In this document: one piece after another, positions 16,268-25,794 of the stretch
How the letters are laid out: each line of letters begins with the position of its first letter
How positions within the stretch are numbered: position 1 is the stretch's first letter
Assembly (NCBI GenBank): GCA_913055155.1
Contig: CAJXJR010000001.1
Coordinates: 62,001-126,000 of the forward strand
Direction: 5' to 3'
Origin: an uncultured Erythrobacter sp.
GTDB lineage: Bacteria > Pseudomonadota > Alphaproteobacteria > Sphingomonadales > Sphingomonadaceae
DNA: 64,000 nucleotides
The notes under the pieces: generated by a model
The model's input: only the letters and a program-made list of their open reading frames with translations
Told to the model about the DNA's origin: nothing
Databases searched by the model: none
Made by a program: the position numbers and the translations under genes

Positions 16268-18631
16268 GTGCGCGTGACGAGCAAGCACTCTGGACTTCCC
16301 AGCCTTCCGCTGCAGATGAGCTTCCTGCAAGTGATCGGCCTGCGCGACCCTGGCGAGGGCGACTGGGCGCGGCTGCGCACGCTGCAGTATTCGGAGCTGC
16401 ACAAGGTCTCCATCATCCGTATCGCGGCGCACGGATTGGCCGCTTCGCTGGTGGTGGCGCTCTATCTCAACACCATTGCGCACTGGATCCTGGGGGTCTG
16501 GTTGCTCAGCGTCGTGGCGGCGGTGTGGAACGTCAGCCGCATCGATCGCAAGTTCATCGATATCGAGAACCGCGGCGTGCAGTGGAACGAATTCACCCGC
16601 CAGGCGCTGGGGGTGGCCGGGTGCACGATCCCGTGGGTTGCGGCGCTGATGTTCTTCGTGCCGCTGGGATCGACGAGCGATCACTACGCCTTTTGGGCGA
16701 TTGCCGCGATGCTGATTGCCGGCAGCGCCGCCGCCATGGCCAGCGCGCCGGTAGCAACCGTGGTGTTCGACCTGGTGGTGGGTGCGGCAGGCGTTGCCTC
16801 CTTCATCCTGACCGGCGATTTCCTGTTCGCCATCGCCGCGGCAGCCTACACCGTTACCATCGTGGCCGGCGCCTTGCGCTCGGCGCGCACCTATCTCTCG
16901 GCCAAGATCGCCGAGGCCGGCGTTGCCGAGAAGGACGAGGTCGTCTCGTTGCTGCTGCGCGAGTTCGAGGAGAAGGAATCGGACTGGCTGTGGCAGGTCG
17001 ACACCAGCCGCCGCATCCGCTCCGCCTCCCCGCGCTTCGCCTTCGCCTTTGGTTCCACCCCGGAAGACATCGAGGGTGAAAGTTTCATCAAGCTGATCGC
17101 CGGGGCATCGTGGGAAAGCGGCGAATTTCCGCGCAGCTTGCACGAACTGGCCGAGAAGCTGAAGCGGCGCGAGCATTTCTCCAACCTGCTGGTGCAGGTC
17201 TACCTCGAAAACGGGCGCCGCTGGTGGGAGCTTTCGGGTACGCCGATGTACGACGACAACGGCAGCTACATCGGCTTTCGCGGCGTCGGCTCCGACGTGA
17301 CCGAACAGCGCGACCGCGACGAAAAGATCGCCTACCTCGCGCGCTACGACACGCTGACCGGCCTGCCGAACCGCCTGATGCTGACCGAGGCGCTTGGCGA
17401 AGCCATGCGCTATGCCGAACAGTGGAAGACCCGCTGCGCATTCCTGATGATCGACCTCGATCGCTTCAAGGCGGTGAACGATTCGCTGGGCCACCAGCTG
17501 GGTGACCGCTTGCTGGCCAAGGTCTCGAAACGCCTGGCCAGCGTAATGACCGAGAACGAGCAGTGCGGCCGGCTGGGCGGGGACGAGTTCGCCGTGGTGA
17601 TCCGCGATGCTACCGACAAGGGACGGGTGGAACGGCTGGCCGATGCCATCATCGACACGCTTTCGCAGCCTTACATGATCGACAACCACACGCTGTTCAT
17701 TGGCGCCAGCGTCGGCTCTGCCGTGGGGCCGCGAGATGGCAACACCGTCGAAACGCTGATGCGCAATGCCGACCTTGCGCTGTACCGGGCGAAGGACGAA
17801 GGCGGGAATACCCATTACCGCTATGTCCCCTCCTTGCATGCCGATGCCGAGGAGCGTCGCAAGCTGGAGCTGTCGCTGCGTCGTGCGATCGGCAACAACG
17901 AGCTGGAACTGGCCTTCCAGCCGGTGGTGAACGCGCGCAGCGAGATGGTGGTCAGCTTCGAAGCGCTGCTGCGCTGGAACAGCGAAGAGCACGGCTTTGT
18001 CAGCCCCGCCAAGTTCATCCCGCTGGCCGAGGATACCCGCCTGATCGTGCCCATCGGCGAATGGGTGCTGCACGAGGCCTGCCGCGAAGCCGCGCGCTGG
18101 CCGGACGATATCCGCGTCGCCGTCAACGTCTCGGGCGAGCAGCTGCTGGAGCCCAACTTTGCCAGCAGCGTGGTGCGGGCGCTGGCCGATACCGGGCTGC
18201 CGGCCCACCGGCTGGAGGTGGAAGTCACCGAAAGCGTGTTCCTGCGCGACGGACGCACCGCGCGCCAGACGCTGGAAGAGATCATGGCGCTGGGCTGTTC
18301 CATCGCGCTCGACGATTTCGGCACCGGCTACTCTTCGCTCGGTTACCTGCGTACCCTGCGCTTCTCCACCATCAAGGTGGACAAGAGCTTCGTCCAGGGC
18401 GCCTCGCAGGAAAGCCAGGAAAGCCTGGCCATCATTCGCGCCGTGGTGGCCATGGCCCGCAGCCTGGAAATGACCACCACCGCCGAAGGGGTGGAAGATG
18501 CAGAACAAGCTGCGCTGATCCGCGAACTGGGCTGCACCAAGATCCAGGGCTACTATTTCGGTCGCCCCATGCCCGCGCTGGAAGCCCGCTCGCTGGTGGT
18601 CAAGCGGCGGAACAACAGCCGCGCGGCCTGA
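16268..18631 (+). CDS. Membrane-anchored PAS-GGDEF-EAL cyclic-di-GMP enzyme
   Basis: A protein of about 787 residues. The N-terminal third has several hydrophobic segments (roughly residues 55-100 and 115-205), then a PAS-like sensor (about 240-345). The GGDEF domain has an intact GRLGGDEF active site, and the EAL domain has EALLRW, NVSGEQL, the EVTES acidic motif, DDFGTGYSS and KVDKSF. Both synthesis and breakdown of c-di-GMP are therefore possible; which dominates cannot be told. Start is uncertain: a TTG at 16253 lies within a hairpin, so the GTG at 16268 is preferred; an ATG at 16316 is also possible. Confidence 0.92.
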   Translation: MRVTSKHSGLPSLPLQMSFLQVIGLRDPGEGDWARLRTLQYSELHKVSIIRIAAHGLAASLVVALYLNTIAHWILGVWLLSVVAAVWNVSRIDRKFIDIENRGVQWNEFTRQALGVAGCTIPWVAALMFFVPLGSTSDHYAFWAIAAMLIAGSAAAMASAPVATVVFDLVVGAAGVASFILTGDFLFAIAAAAYTVTIVAGALRSARTYLSAKIAEAGVAEKDEVVSLLLREFEEKESDWLWQVDTSRRIRSASPRFAFAFGSTPEDIEGESFIKLIAGASWESGEFPRSLHELAEKLKRREHFSNLLVQVYLENGRRWWELSGTPMYDDNGSYIGFRGVGSDVTEQRDRDEKIAYLARYDTLTGLPNRLMLTEALGEAMRYAEQWKTRCAFLMIDLDRFKAVNDSLGHQLGDRLLAKVSKRLASVMTENEQCGRLGGDEFAVVIRDATDKGRVERLADAIIDTLSQPYMIDNHTLFIGASVGSAVGPRDGNTVETLMRNADLALYRAKDEGGNTHYRYVPSLHADAEERRKLELSLRRAIGNNELELAFQPVVNARSEMVVSFEALLRWNSEEHGFVSPAKFIPLAEDTRLIVPIGEWVLHEACREAARWPDDIRVAVNVSGEQLLEPNFASSVVRALADTGLPAHRLEVEVTESVFLRDGRTARQTLEEIMALGCSIALDDFGTGYSSLGYLRTLRFSTIKVDKSFVQGASQESQESLAIIRAVVAMARSLEMTTTAEGVEDAEQAALIRELGCTKIQGYYFGRPMPALEARSLVVKRRNNSRAA

Positions 18632-18641
18632 TTTGGTTTTC

Positions 18642-18785
18642 GCTCCGACCTCCGTCGGAGCATCCTCGGTGCTATTCGCTCCGTCCTTCGGACTGCGCGG
18701 CACCTGCGGGTCGCGACCAGCGACCGACAGCCCGCGACTGCGGGCCGCCCGGTAGGGCGGAAGCCAAGGACGCCGGACGGCGTCC
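18642..18785. repeat. Tandem array of six perfect hairpins (intergenic element)
   Basis: The 210-bp gap between the GGDEF-EAL gene and purQ (convergent) is occupied by successive perfect stem-loops: 18642-18649/18654-18661, 18683-18686/18690-18693, 18709-18714/18720-18725, 18730-18735/18740-18745, 18745-18750/18755-18760 and 18768-18774/18779-18785, with loops of 3-5 nt. The region has no credible gene; the minus-strand frame across it is rich in Arg and Ser and starts inside the neighbouring CDS. It looks like a dispersed palindromic repeat of the kind found in sphingomonad genomes, and could also stop transcription from both sides. Copy number cannot be judged here. Confidence 0.6.
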
Positions 18786-18841
18786 GCCCGGCGCTTGAGG
18801 GACCCAACAAACAACCTGCGGAGGCGGGTGCGAAAAGCAAA

Positions 18842-19513
18842 TCAGGCTCCCACCAGACTTCCGATCACGCTTTCGAACAGGCGCCGACCGTCGCTGCCGC
18901 CGTGAGCCGCCTCGATCGCGCGTTCGGGGTGGGGCATCATGCCCAGCACGTTGCCCGCCTTGTTGAGTACTCCGGCGATATCGCGCTGCGAGCCGTTGAC
19001 CGCCTCGGCATAGCGAAAGGCCACGCGGCCTTCGCCTTCCAGCCGGTCAAGTGTTTCCGCATCGGCGAAGTAGTTGCCGTCGTGGTGCGCTACCGGGATG
19101 TGGATCGTCTCGCCCGCCTCGTAGGCTGAGGTGAACAGGCTCTGGTTGTTCTCCACCGTCAGCGGCACGGTGCGGCAGATGAAGTGCTGGTTCGAATTGC
19201 GCATCAGCGCGCCCGGCAGCAGCCGTGCCTCGGTCAGCACCTGGAAGCCGTTGCACACGCCCAGCACCGGCACGCCCCGTTCGGCTGCCGCCACGACCGA
19301 GCGCATGATCGGGCTGTTTGCCGCCATCGATCCCGAACGCAGGTAGTCGCCATAGGAGAAGCCGCCGGGCAGGGCGATGAAATCCAGGCCATCGGGCAGC
19401 TCGGCATCGCCGTGCCACACCTTTACCGGTTCCTTGCCCGAGACATCGCGCAGCGCGACCCAAATGTCGCGATCGCAGTTCGATCCGGGGAAGGTGACGA
19501 CTGCGGTTTTCAT
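18842..19513 (-). CDS. purQ: Phosphoribosylformylglycinamidine synthase, glutaminase subunit
   Basis: Class-I glutamine amidotransferase that supplies ammonia to PurL in the fourth step of purine synthesis. The 223-residue product starts [16 protein letters not shown] and carries the Cys nucleophile in GVCNGFQVL and the His/Glu of the triad in MMPHPERA. The ATG at 19513 overlaps the purS stop by one base (TGATG). PurS-PurQ-PurL form a three-subunit complex; purL is not in this window. It converges with the GGDEF-EAL gene across the hairpin array. Confidence 0.97.
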   Translation of the reverse strand: MKTAVVTFPGSNCDRDIWVALRDVSGKEPVKVWHGDAELPDGLDFIALPGGFSYGDYLRSGSMAANSPIMRSVVAAAERGVPVLGVCNGFQVLTEARLLPGALMRNSNQHFICRTVPLTVENNQSLFTSAYEAGETIHIPVAHHDGNYFADAETLDRLEGEGRVAFRYAEAVNGSQRDIAGVLNKAGNVLGMMPHPERAIEAAHGGSDGRRLFESVIGSLVGA

Positions 19514-19746
19514 CAGGCAACCTTCTCGATGCGGTAGTTCTCGATCACCATGTTGGCGAGCAGCTTCTGGCACATGTCGTCCAGCGCGGCGTCGGTGGTG
19601 GTGTCCGCCACCTCCATCTCGATCAGGCGGCCGATGCGCACGTCCTGCACGCCTTCGAAGCCCAGCCCGTCAAGAGCGTGGTGCACGGCGCGGCCCTGCG
19701 GATCGAGCACGCCGGGCTTCAGGCTGACATGGATGCGGACTTTCAT
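19513..19746 (-). CDS. purS: Phosphoribosylformylglycinamidine synthase, PurS subunit
   Basis: Small dimeric adaptor that joins PurQ to the short-form PurL. The 77 residues match the family: [20 protein letters not shown], the [13 protein letters not shown] strand, and the C-terminal [17 protein letters not shown] helix. One-base overlap with purQ shows coupling. Its presence implies that the missing purL is the small (about 730-residue) type. Upstream is a 265-bp gap shared with a divergent gene. Confidence 0.96.
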   Translation of the reverse strand: MKVRIHVSLKPGVLDPQGRAVHHALDGLGFEGVQDVRIGRLIEMEVADTTTDAALDDMCQKLLANMVIENYRIEKVA

Positions 19747-20011
19747 GGATCGGGCCTTTCGCGAGCAAGGGTATTTGCCCGCAGCCTATGGCGATTGCCG
19801 CGCTGATCGGCAAGGGGCGGGGCGCACTTCCGCTGGGGAAGGGTGAAGCTAATGTGGAGCACATGGAGCACTGTCCTGGCGGCAAGATCGCGCAACACGT
19901 CCTGGCCCCGTTGAAAAGGGTGCGGGACGGGCCAGGAAACGGTTGCATGGGCCAGCGTGTTAGTGTGCCATAACGCGGGTAGGAAAGCCGCGCGGCCAGA
20001 AAGGCACACAG
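19747..20011. other. 265-bp divergent intergenic region, no gene seen
   Basis: Lies between purS (minus) and the hydrolase-OsmC gene (plus), so it should contain both promoters. I see no convincing -35/-10 pair, no riboswitch-like fold and no small gene with a ribosome-binding site. A ribosome-binding-like AAAGG stands about 8 bp before the plus-strand gene. Confidence 0.4.
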
Positions 20012-21235
20012 ATGATCGCGACCGAAAAGTTCACTTTTACCGGCAAGGACGGCCAGACGCTTGACGGGCGGCTGGAACTGCCGCTGTATACCAAGCCGCG
20101 CGCCGCCGCGCTGTTCGCCCATTGCTTTACCTGCACCAAGCAGAGCCATGCCGCGACCCGCGTCTCCTCTGCCCTGGCGGCGAAGGGGCTGGCGGTGCTG
20201 CGCTTCGATTTCACCGGGCTGGGCGGCAGCGACGGCGAATTCGCCAATGCCGGGTTCGCTTCCAACGTGGAAGACATTGCCTGCGCGGCACGGGCGCTGG
20301 AGGCGCGCGGCCTGCCGCCGGTGTTGCTGATCGGCCATTCGCTGGGCGGGGCCGCCGTGCTGGCAGCAGCCGGGCAGGTGCCGCAGGCGCGCGGTGTCGC
20401 CACGCTGAACGCGCCGTTCGATACCGCCCACGTGTTCGACCATTTCGGCGAGCAGGCGCTGGAGGAGATCGAGGACAACGGCGAAGGCGAGATCACGCTG
20501 GCCGGGCGCAGCTTTCGCGTCACCCGCGAATTCCTAGAACAGGGACGCAACCAGCCGCAGGCAGAGCGCATCGCCGACCTGGACTGCCCGCTGCTGGTGA
20601 TGCATTCGCCGACCGACGAGATCGTCGGCATAGAGAACGCGCGGGCGATCTTTGCAGCAGCCATGCATCCCAAGAGCTTTGTCGCGCTTGACGGGGCGGA
20701 CCACTTGCTGACCGAGCCGGGATCGGCCGAATATGCCGCCAACCTGATCGCCGCCTGGGCCACGCCTTACCTGGCGGACCTGCCGCTGGAGGAGCGTGGC
20801 CAGTTCGGCGGCGCGGTGGAGGTTTCCACCGCAGGCGGAAAGTTCGCCCAGTGGGTGCGCACGCGCAGCCACGAATTCATCGCCGACGAGCCGGAGAAAT
20901 ACGGCGGCAGCGACCATGGCCCGACGCCGTATGACCTGCTGCTGGCGGCGTTGGGCACGTGCACCAGCATGACGATCAAGATGTATGCCGACCGCAAGGG
21001 CATTCCGCTGGAGAACGTCCGCGTCGAGCTGGAGCACAGCCGCGAATACGTGGAAGACTGCGAGGATTGCGAGGATCCCGAAGTGGTGATCCACACCCTG
21101 GACCGGGCGATAGAGCTATCCGGCGACCTCACCGAGGCGCAGCGCAAGCGCATGATGGAAATCGCCGAAATGTGCCCTGTTCACAAGACCTTGACCGGCG
21201 AACTGCGCATCTATTCGACGCTGATCGAAGACTAG
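20012..21235 (+). CDS. Bifunctional alpha/beta hydrolase - OsmC family protein
   Basis: A 407-residue fusion. Residues 1 to about 255 form an alpha/beta hydrolase with the nucleophile elbow GHSLGGAA, an acid in SPTDEIV and the catalytic His in DGADHLL. Residues from about 270 are an OsmC-like peroxiredoxin domain whose two reactive cysteines are visible in LGTCTSMTIKMYA and AEMCPVHKTL. The OsmC part should reduce organic hydroperoxides; the hydrolase may release or process an acyl substrate (inference). The fusion occurs in other proteobacteria. The gene lies between purSQ and purC and shares its stop CTAG with the M16 protease gene. Confidence 0.9.
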   Translation: MIATEKFTFTGKDGQTLDGRLELPLYTKPRAAALFAHCFTCTKQSHAATRVSSALAAKGLAVLRFDFTGLGGSDGEFANAGFASNVEDIACAARALEARGLPPVLLIGHSLGGAAVLAAAGQVPQARGVATLNAPFDTAHVFDHFGEQALEEIEDNGEGEITLAGRSFRVTREFLEQGRNQPQAERIADLDCPLLVMHSPTDEIVGIENARAIFAAAMHPKSFVALDGADHLLTEPGSAEYAANLIAAWATPYLADLPLEERGQFGGAVEVSTAGGKFAQWVRTRSHEFIADEPEKYGGSDHGPTPYDLLLAALGTCTSMTIKMYADRKGIPLENVRVELEHSREYVEDCEDCEDPEVVIHTLDRAIELSGDLTEAQRKRMMEIAEMCPVHKTLTGELRIYSTLIED

Positions 21236-24135
21236 CCTTCGGCGCTGTCCGTGCCTTCGGGCCGCGGCAGCACCTGGATCTCCAGGCGCTGCTCCGGATC
21301 GAGATAGCGCAGGGCTGCCGCGTGGATCTGCTCCGGCGTGATCGCGCGCAGCATGTCCTCGCCATTCAGGAAGCGGTCGATCCGCTCGGGCTCGCTCTGG
21401 GCGCGGTCCACCAGGCCCATCCAGCCGCTGTTGGTGTCCAGTGCATTGTCATAGGCTTCCAGCAAGGGCTGGCGGGCGCGCAGCAGCATGTCCTCGTCCA
21501 CCGGGGCGCTGCGGATCGTATCCAGCGCGGCCAGCATGGCCTCGCGCGCGGCATCGACCTGGGCCGTATCCACCTGGGCGCTCATGTCGAAAGTACCATA
21601 GCCGGGATAGGTGCGGCTCTGGTCGGCATCGACAGAGGGCGAATAGGTCTGGCCCAGTTCCTCGCGCAGCACATCGGTCACTTCCAGTTGCAGCACGCGT
21701 TCGAGCAGTTCAAGTTGCATCGCTTCGCGTGCATCGGAATCATCGCGCGTAGGCCATGCCATCACCAGCATCGCCTGGTCCGGCTGGCCCTGGTGAAAGA
21801 TCGTGCGCAAGGACCGGTCTGCGGTGAAGCTGCGCCGGCGTGCCTGTTCGTAGGCGCCGAAACTTTCTTCGCGCTGGGGCAGTGTGCCCAGCGTGGCGGC
21901 GACCAGGTCTATCGCGGCCTGTTCGTCCAGGTCGCCCACCAGCGCGACTTCGATCGCACCGTTGGCCAGCCGGTCGGCGATATTGTCGCGCAGGCCGGCG
22001 AAGGTGAGGGCGAGGTATTCCTCTTTCGGGCGCAACGAGAAACGCGGGTCGTTGTCGGAAAGGATCGCGCCGATCTCGGTGTTGAAGGCGCTGCCGGGTG
22101 TCGCCATGCGGCTGGCGAAGAAGTTCTCCACGTTGCGATAGTATTGCGCCTCGCCCGTGGGCCGATAGGCGGAATCGGCGATGGTGGCGGTGTAGACCTG
22201 CAGTTGCAGTTCCAGATCGCGCGGGCTGGTAAGGCCGGAGAAACGGAAGGTCTCGTCCGCCGAGCCCAGGCTGATCCCCACGCGGCGTCCGGCCAGCACG
22301 CTCTGCAATTCATCCAGCGTATGTTCGCCAAGGCCGCCTACCGGCAGCGAGTTGAACATGGCCGTGGCCAGCGGGTTGTCGGGCGTATCCAGCAGGTCGC
22401 CGCCATCGATATTGAGCTGCACCAGCACCCGGTCGTCTTCGAGGTCGGTCTGCTTCAGGTTCAGCATCACGCCGTTGGCGAAGCGCACCTCGCGGATGCC
22501 GAGGCGCTCGTCGCGCGTGTCGGACACGACTTCGCCCGGTTCACCGAAATCGGTGTAGGCGAATTCGACCGCTTCGACCTCTGCCTGGGCTTCCAGCGGG
22601 CGCGTCATGCCTTCGGACCAGGCGGTGCGCAGCGCTGCTTCGCCGCCTGCGGGCGCGGTGCGGCCCTCGAAACGGATCAGCGGGTTGTCCAGCGGGACGA
22701 CTTCGGCCTGCAGCGCCTCCAGCACGGCTTCCGGGGTGATTTCCGGCTCGTGCGCGTTCCAGCGTTCCAGCGCGCTTTCGGGCGTGGTGGGCACCTGCCC
22801 GTCGCGCCACAGGGTAACGGCGCCGGTCACGAAGTTTGCGTTGCCGCGCGTGGCCGCGCCTGCCGCGTTGCTTTCGATCGCCTGCCGAAGGTTGGCGACC
22901 TGTTCGGCGACTTCGGCCTCGGTAAAACCGAATTCCAGGGCGCGGCGATATTCTTCCTGCGCTGCCGCGAGGCCGCGTTGCCATTCCCCCTCGGCAGCGG
23001 CGACCAGCAGGCTGGTGGTGCGCGCTTCCTCGAAGAAGTCGTCGGTGCCGAAAGCCGCGCCGCGGAACGGCGGGTCTTCCAGCCGCCCAAGGCGCTGCAG
23101 GCGGCGGTTGATGATGCCATAGCCGATCTGCCGCAGCACCCGCGCGCGGCGGCTGGCGACGGTATCGGGCTGCCCCAGCCATGGCCCGTTGGCGCTGACG
23201 GTAACCTGTTCTGAAAGTGCCGGATCGAGGAACACGTCTGTCGCGCCGGCATAGTCCATGTCCACCGGGCCGAACGCCGGCAGGTCCAGGCTGGGCTCAC
23301 CCTGCCAGTCGCCGAAATGCTCGATAATGGCGGCTTCCACGGCGTCGGCGTCGTAATCGCCAACCACGATCAGGGCCATGTTCTCGGGGCGATAGTAGCG
23401 TTCGTAGAGCGCGCGCAGGGCATCGCCGTCGGCCGCCTCGATGGTTTCGATCGTGCCGATGGGCAGGCGCTCGGAAATGCGGCTGCCGGGGTAGAGGAAG
23501 CCGAGATTGTCGATCAGGTTGCGCAACTGGTAGGTATCGCGCACGCGCCGTTCGGACAGGATGATGCCCTTCTCGCGGTCCACCGCTGCGTCGTCGAAGG
23601 TGATTTCGCTGGCGGTTTCGCGCATCAGCATCAGCGCGGTGTCCAGCAGGTCCATGTCGTTGCGCGGCAGGTCGAGCCGGTAATGCGTGTTGTCGAACCC
23701 GGTGGAGGCATTGGTGTCGGCGCCAAAGGCCAGTCCCTCGCGCTCCAGCAGGCGCACCATCTCGCCTTCGGGCACGTTGGTGGTGCCGTTGAAGGCCATG
23801 TGTTCGATGAAATGGGCATAGCCCTGCTCGTCCTCGCGCTCCGCCGCAGAGCCGAAGTCCACCCACAGCTGCACCAGACCCTGCTCGGGCGGGGTGGCAT
23901 TGGAACGGATGATGTAGTGCATGCCGTTGTCGAGCTGGCCGACGCGGTAATCCGTATCGAACGGCAGGTCGCTGTCGGCAATCTCAGGGAAGGCCTCGGC
24001 AACATCTGCGGGGATGTTGGCAGCCGTATCCCACGGTTGCGCGGCAAGTTCGGGAGCCTGCGCGGCAGCAGGGTGAATTACGGCAAGCGGAAGGGCGAGC
24101 GCGGCAAGAAGCGCTGCGAAAGGACGGAAATTCAT
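21232..24135 (-). CDS. M16 family (insulinase/pitrilysin-type) periplasmic metalloprotease
   Basis: A 967-residue protein with a signal peptide ending around AAAQ (residues 22-26). The N-terminal M16 domain has the inverted zinc motif HFIEH (residues 108-112) and a downstream Glu in GIILSE (E195). The C-terminal half contains the inactive partner domain (for example RRRSFTADRSLRTIFHQGQPDQAML), giving the usual clamshell. Such enzymes degrade peptides in the periplasm; the substrate is unknown. The ATG at 24135 directly precedes the signal peptide and is preferred to an upstream start 12 codons earlier. It converges with and overlaps the hydrolase-OsmC gene by 4 bp. Confidence 0.93.
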   Translation of the reverse strand: MNFRPFAALLAALALPLAVIHPAAAQAPELAAQPWDTAANIPADVAEAFPEIADSDLPFDTDYRVGQLDNGMHYIIRSNATPPEQGLVQLWVDFGSAAEREDEQGYAHFIEHMAFNGTTNVPEGEMVRLLEREGLAFGADTNASTGFDNTHYRLDLPRNDMDLLDTALMLMRETASEITFDDAAVDREKGIILSERRVRDTYQLRNLIDNLGFLYPGSRISERLPIGTIETIEAADGDALRALYERYYRPENMALIVVGDYDADAVEAAIIEHFGDWQGEPSLDLPAFGPVDMDYAGATDVFLDPALSEQVTVSANGPWLGQPDTVASRRARVLRQIGYGIINRRLQRLGRLEDPPFRGAAFGTDDFFEEARTTSLLVAAAEGEWQRGLAAAQEEYRRALEFGFTEAEVAEQVANLRQAIESNAAGAATRGNANFVTGAVTLWRDGQVPTTPESALERWNAHEPEITPEAVLEALQAEVVPLDNPLIRFEGRTAPAGGEAALRTAWSEGMTRPLEAQAEVEAVEFAYTDFGEPGEVVSDTRDERLGIREVRFANGVMLNLKQTDLEDDRVLVQLNIDGGDLLDTPDNPLATAMFNSLPVGGLGEHTLDELQSVLAGRRVGISLGSADETFRFSGLTSPRDLELQLQVYTATIADSAYRPTGEAQYYRNVENFFASRMATPGSAFNTEIGAILSDNDPRFSLRPKEEYLALTFAGLRDNIADRLANGAIEVALVGDLDEQAAIDLVAATLGTLPQREESFGAYEQARRRSFTADRSLRTIFHQGQPDQAMLVMAWPTRDDSDAREAMQLELLERVLQLEVTDVLREELGQTYSPSVDADQSRTYPGYGTFDMSAQVDTAQVDAAREAMLAALDTIRSAPVDEDMLLRARQPLLEAYDNALDTNSGWMGLVDRAQSEPERIDRFLNGEDMLRAITPEQIHAAALRYLDPEQRLEIQVLPRPEGTDSAEG

Positions 24136-24202
24136 GCCCGTCCTTCTGGCACCGGCTAGCTTAAGGAGCAATGACCGAAAGGTACCCCGCCGCTTGTTGC
24201 AC

Positions 24203-25024
<822 letters not shown>

Positions 25025-25293
25025 GGGCACACAACCTTTCACTCGTGAAAATACGAGCGCCCCGGCATCGCGAAACTGGTTCGCATGGGCCGGGGCGCTG
25101 GGAGCCAAGGCCTATACACCGAAGTGCGGGTGGGGGCAATCGGGCGGCGGGGGGCGAGTCGTCTGCCAGCCATGATCGCTGCCAGGCGGTGCGGGCGAAG
25201 CAATTGTCCGGCGAATCCAGCACCATGGTGAATAGGGCGTGGCAAGGGCCGAATCCGTGGTAGCGTCAAGGCTCCAACAAAGGGGGAAATGCC
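25025..25293. other. 269-bp divergent intergenic region, no gene seen
   Basis: Separates purC (minus) from a lipoprotein gene (plus). Short open frames exist on both strands but none has a ribosome-binding site or a plausible protein. No riboswitch or clear terminator was found. It presumably holds two promoters, which I cannot place with confidence. Confidence 0.4.
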
Positions 25294-25698
25294 ATGAAGA
25301 AGCTTGTAATCGTCGCTGCTGTCGTACTGGCGGCGTGCGGTGGCGCCGAAACCGAAGAGCCGATGGCCGACGAGGAAACGGTTGTCGAAGAGCCCGCTGT
25401 CGAGGTTGCCATGGCCGCCGACGGCCTGCCGCTGGTCGGCACTTTCGAAGTGACCAATGCCGAAGGCGAAACCTACACCCAGGTCGTTTCCGCCGACGGC
25501 ACCTATGTGAACACCTATGCCGACGGGCGCGAGGCGACCGGAACCTGGTCTTCGGAAGAACCGGGCCAGTGGTGCGGCGCGCTGGACGGCGAGGAGATCG
25601 AATGTTCGACCGAGTCCGTCGACGAGGACGGCGTGTGGACTTCGGTCTCGGACAACGACCCGGAAGACGTTGCCACGATCGTTCGCGTCGAATCCTGA
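25294..25698 (+). CDS. Putative lipoprotein, acidic, 134 residues
   Basis: Starts from an ATG with a strong GGGGGAAA ribosome-binding site. MKKLVIVAAVVLAACGG is a short lipoprotein signal with lipobox LAAC, so the mature protein is anchored by Cys15. A Glu/Val-rich linker (residues 18-40) leads to a beta-rich domain (GTFEVTNAEGETYTQVVSADGTYVNTY, then GREATGTWSSE) with two further cysteines. The domain resembles small lipocalin-like or META-type proteins, but I cannot name a family. A single gene with its own promoter. Confidence 0.75.
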   Translation: MKKLVIVAAVVLAACGGAETEEPMADEETVVEEPAVEVAMAADGLPLVGTFEVTNAEGETYTQVVSADGTYVNTYADGREATGTWSSEEPGQWCGALDGEEIECSTESVDEDGVWTSVSDNDPEDVATIVRVES

Positions 25699-25794
25699 TC
25701 GCGGGCCGATAGTGACAAGGGGGGTATTGCCGAGGCGATGTACCCCTTGTTGTCTTTGGACTTGGCGACCCGACTGGTCAGGCAGCGCGATGCA

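Noticed and set aside
16211-18814. Very long minus-strand open frame opposite the GGDEF-EAL gene (and similar ones opposite the TonB receptor, M16 protease and hppA genes)
   Set aside because: High GC lets antisense frames stay open. Their translations are His/Arg/Gln-rich, without domains, and the opposite strand encodes clear families with conserved motifs.
18553-18840. A 95-residue minus-strand frame across the hairpin array
   Set aside because: It has no ribosome-binding site, is Arg/Ser-rich, and most of it is hairpin sequence; it reads as a repeat rather than a gene.
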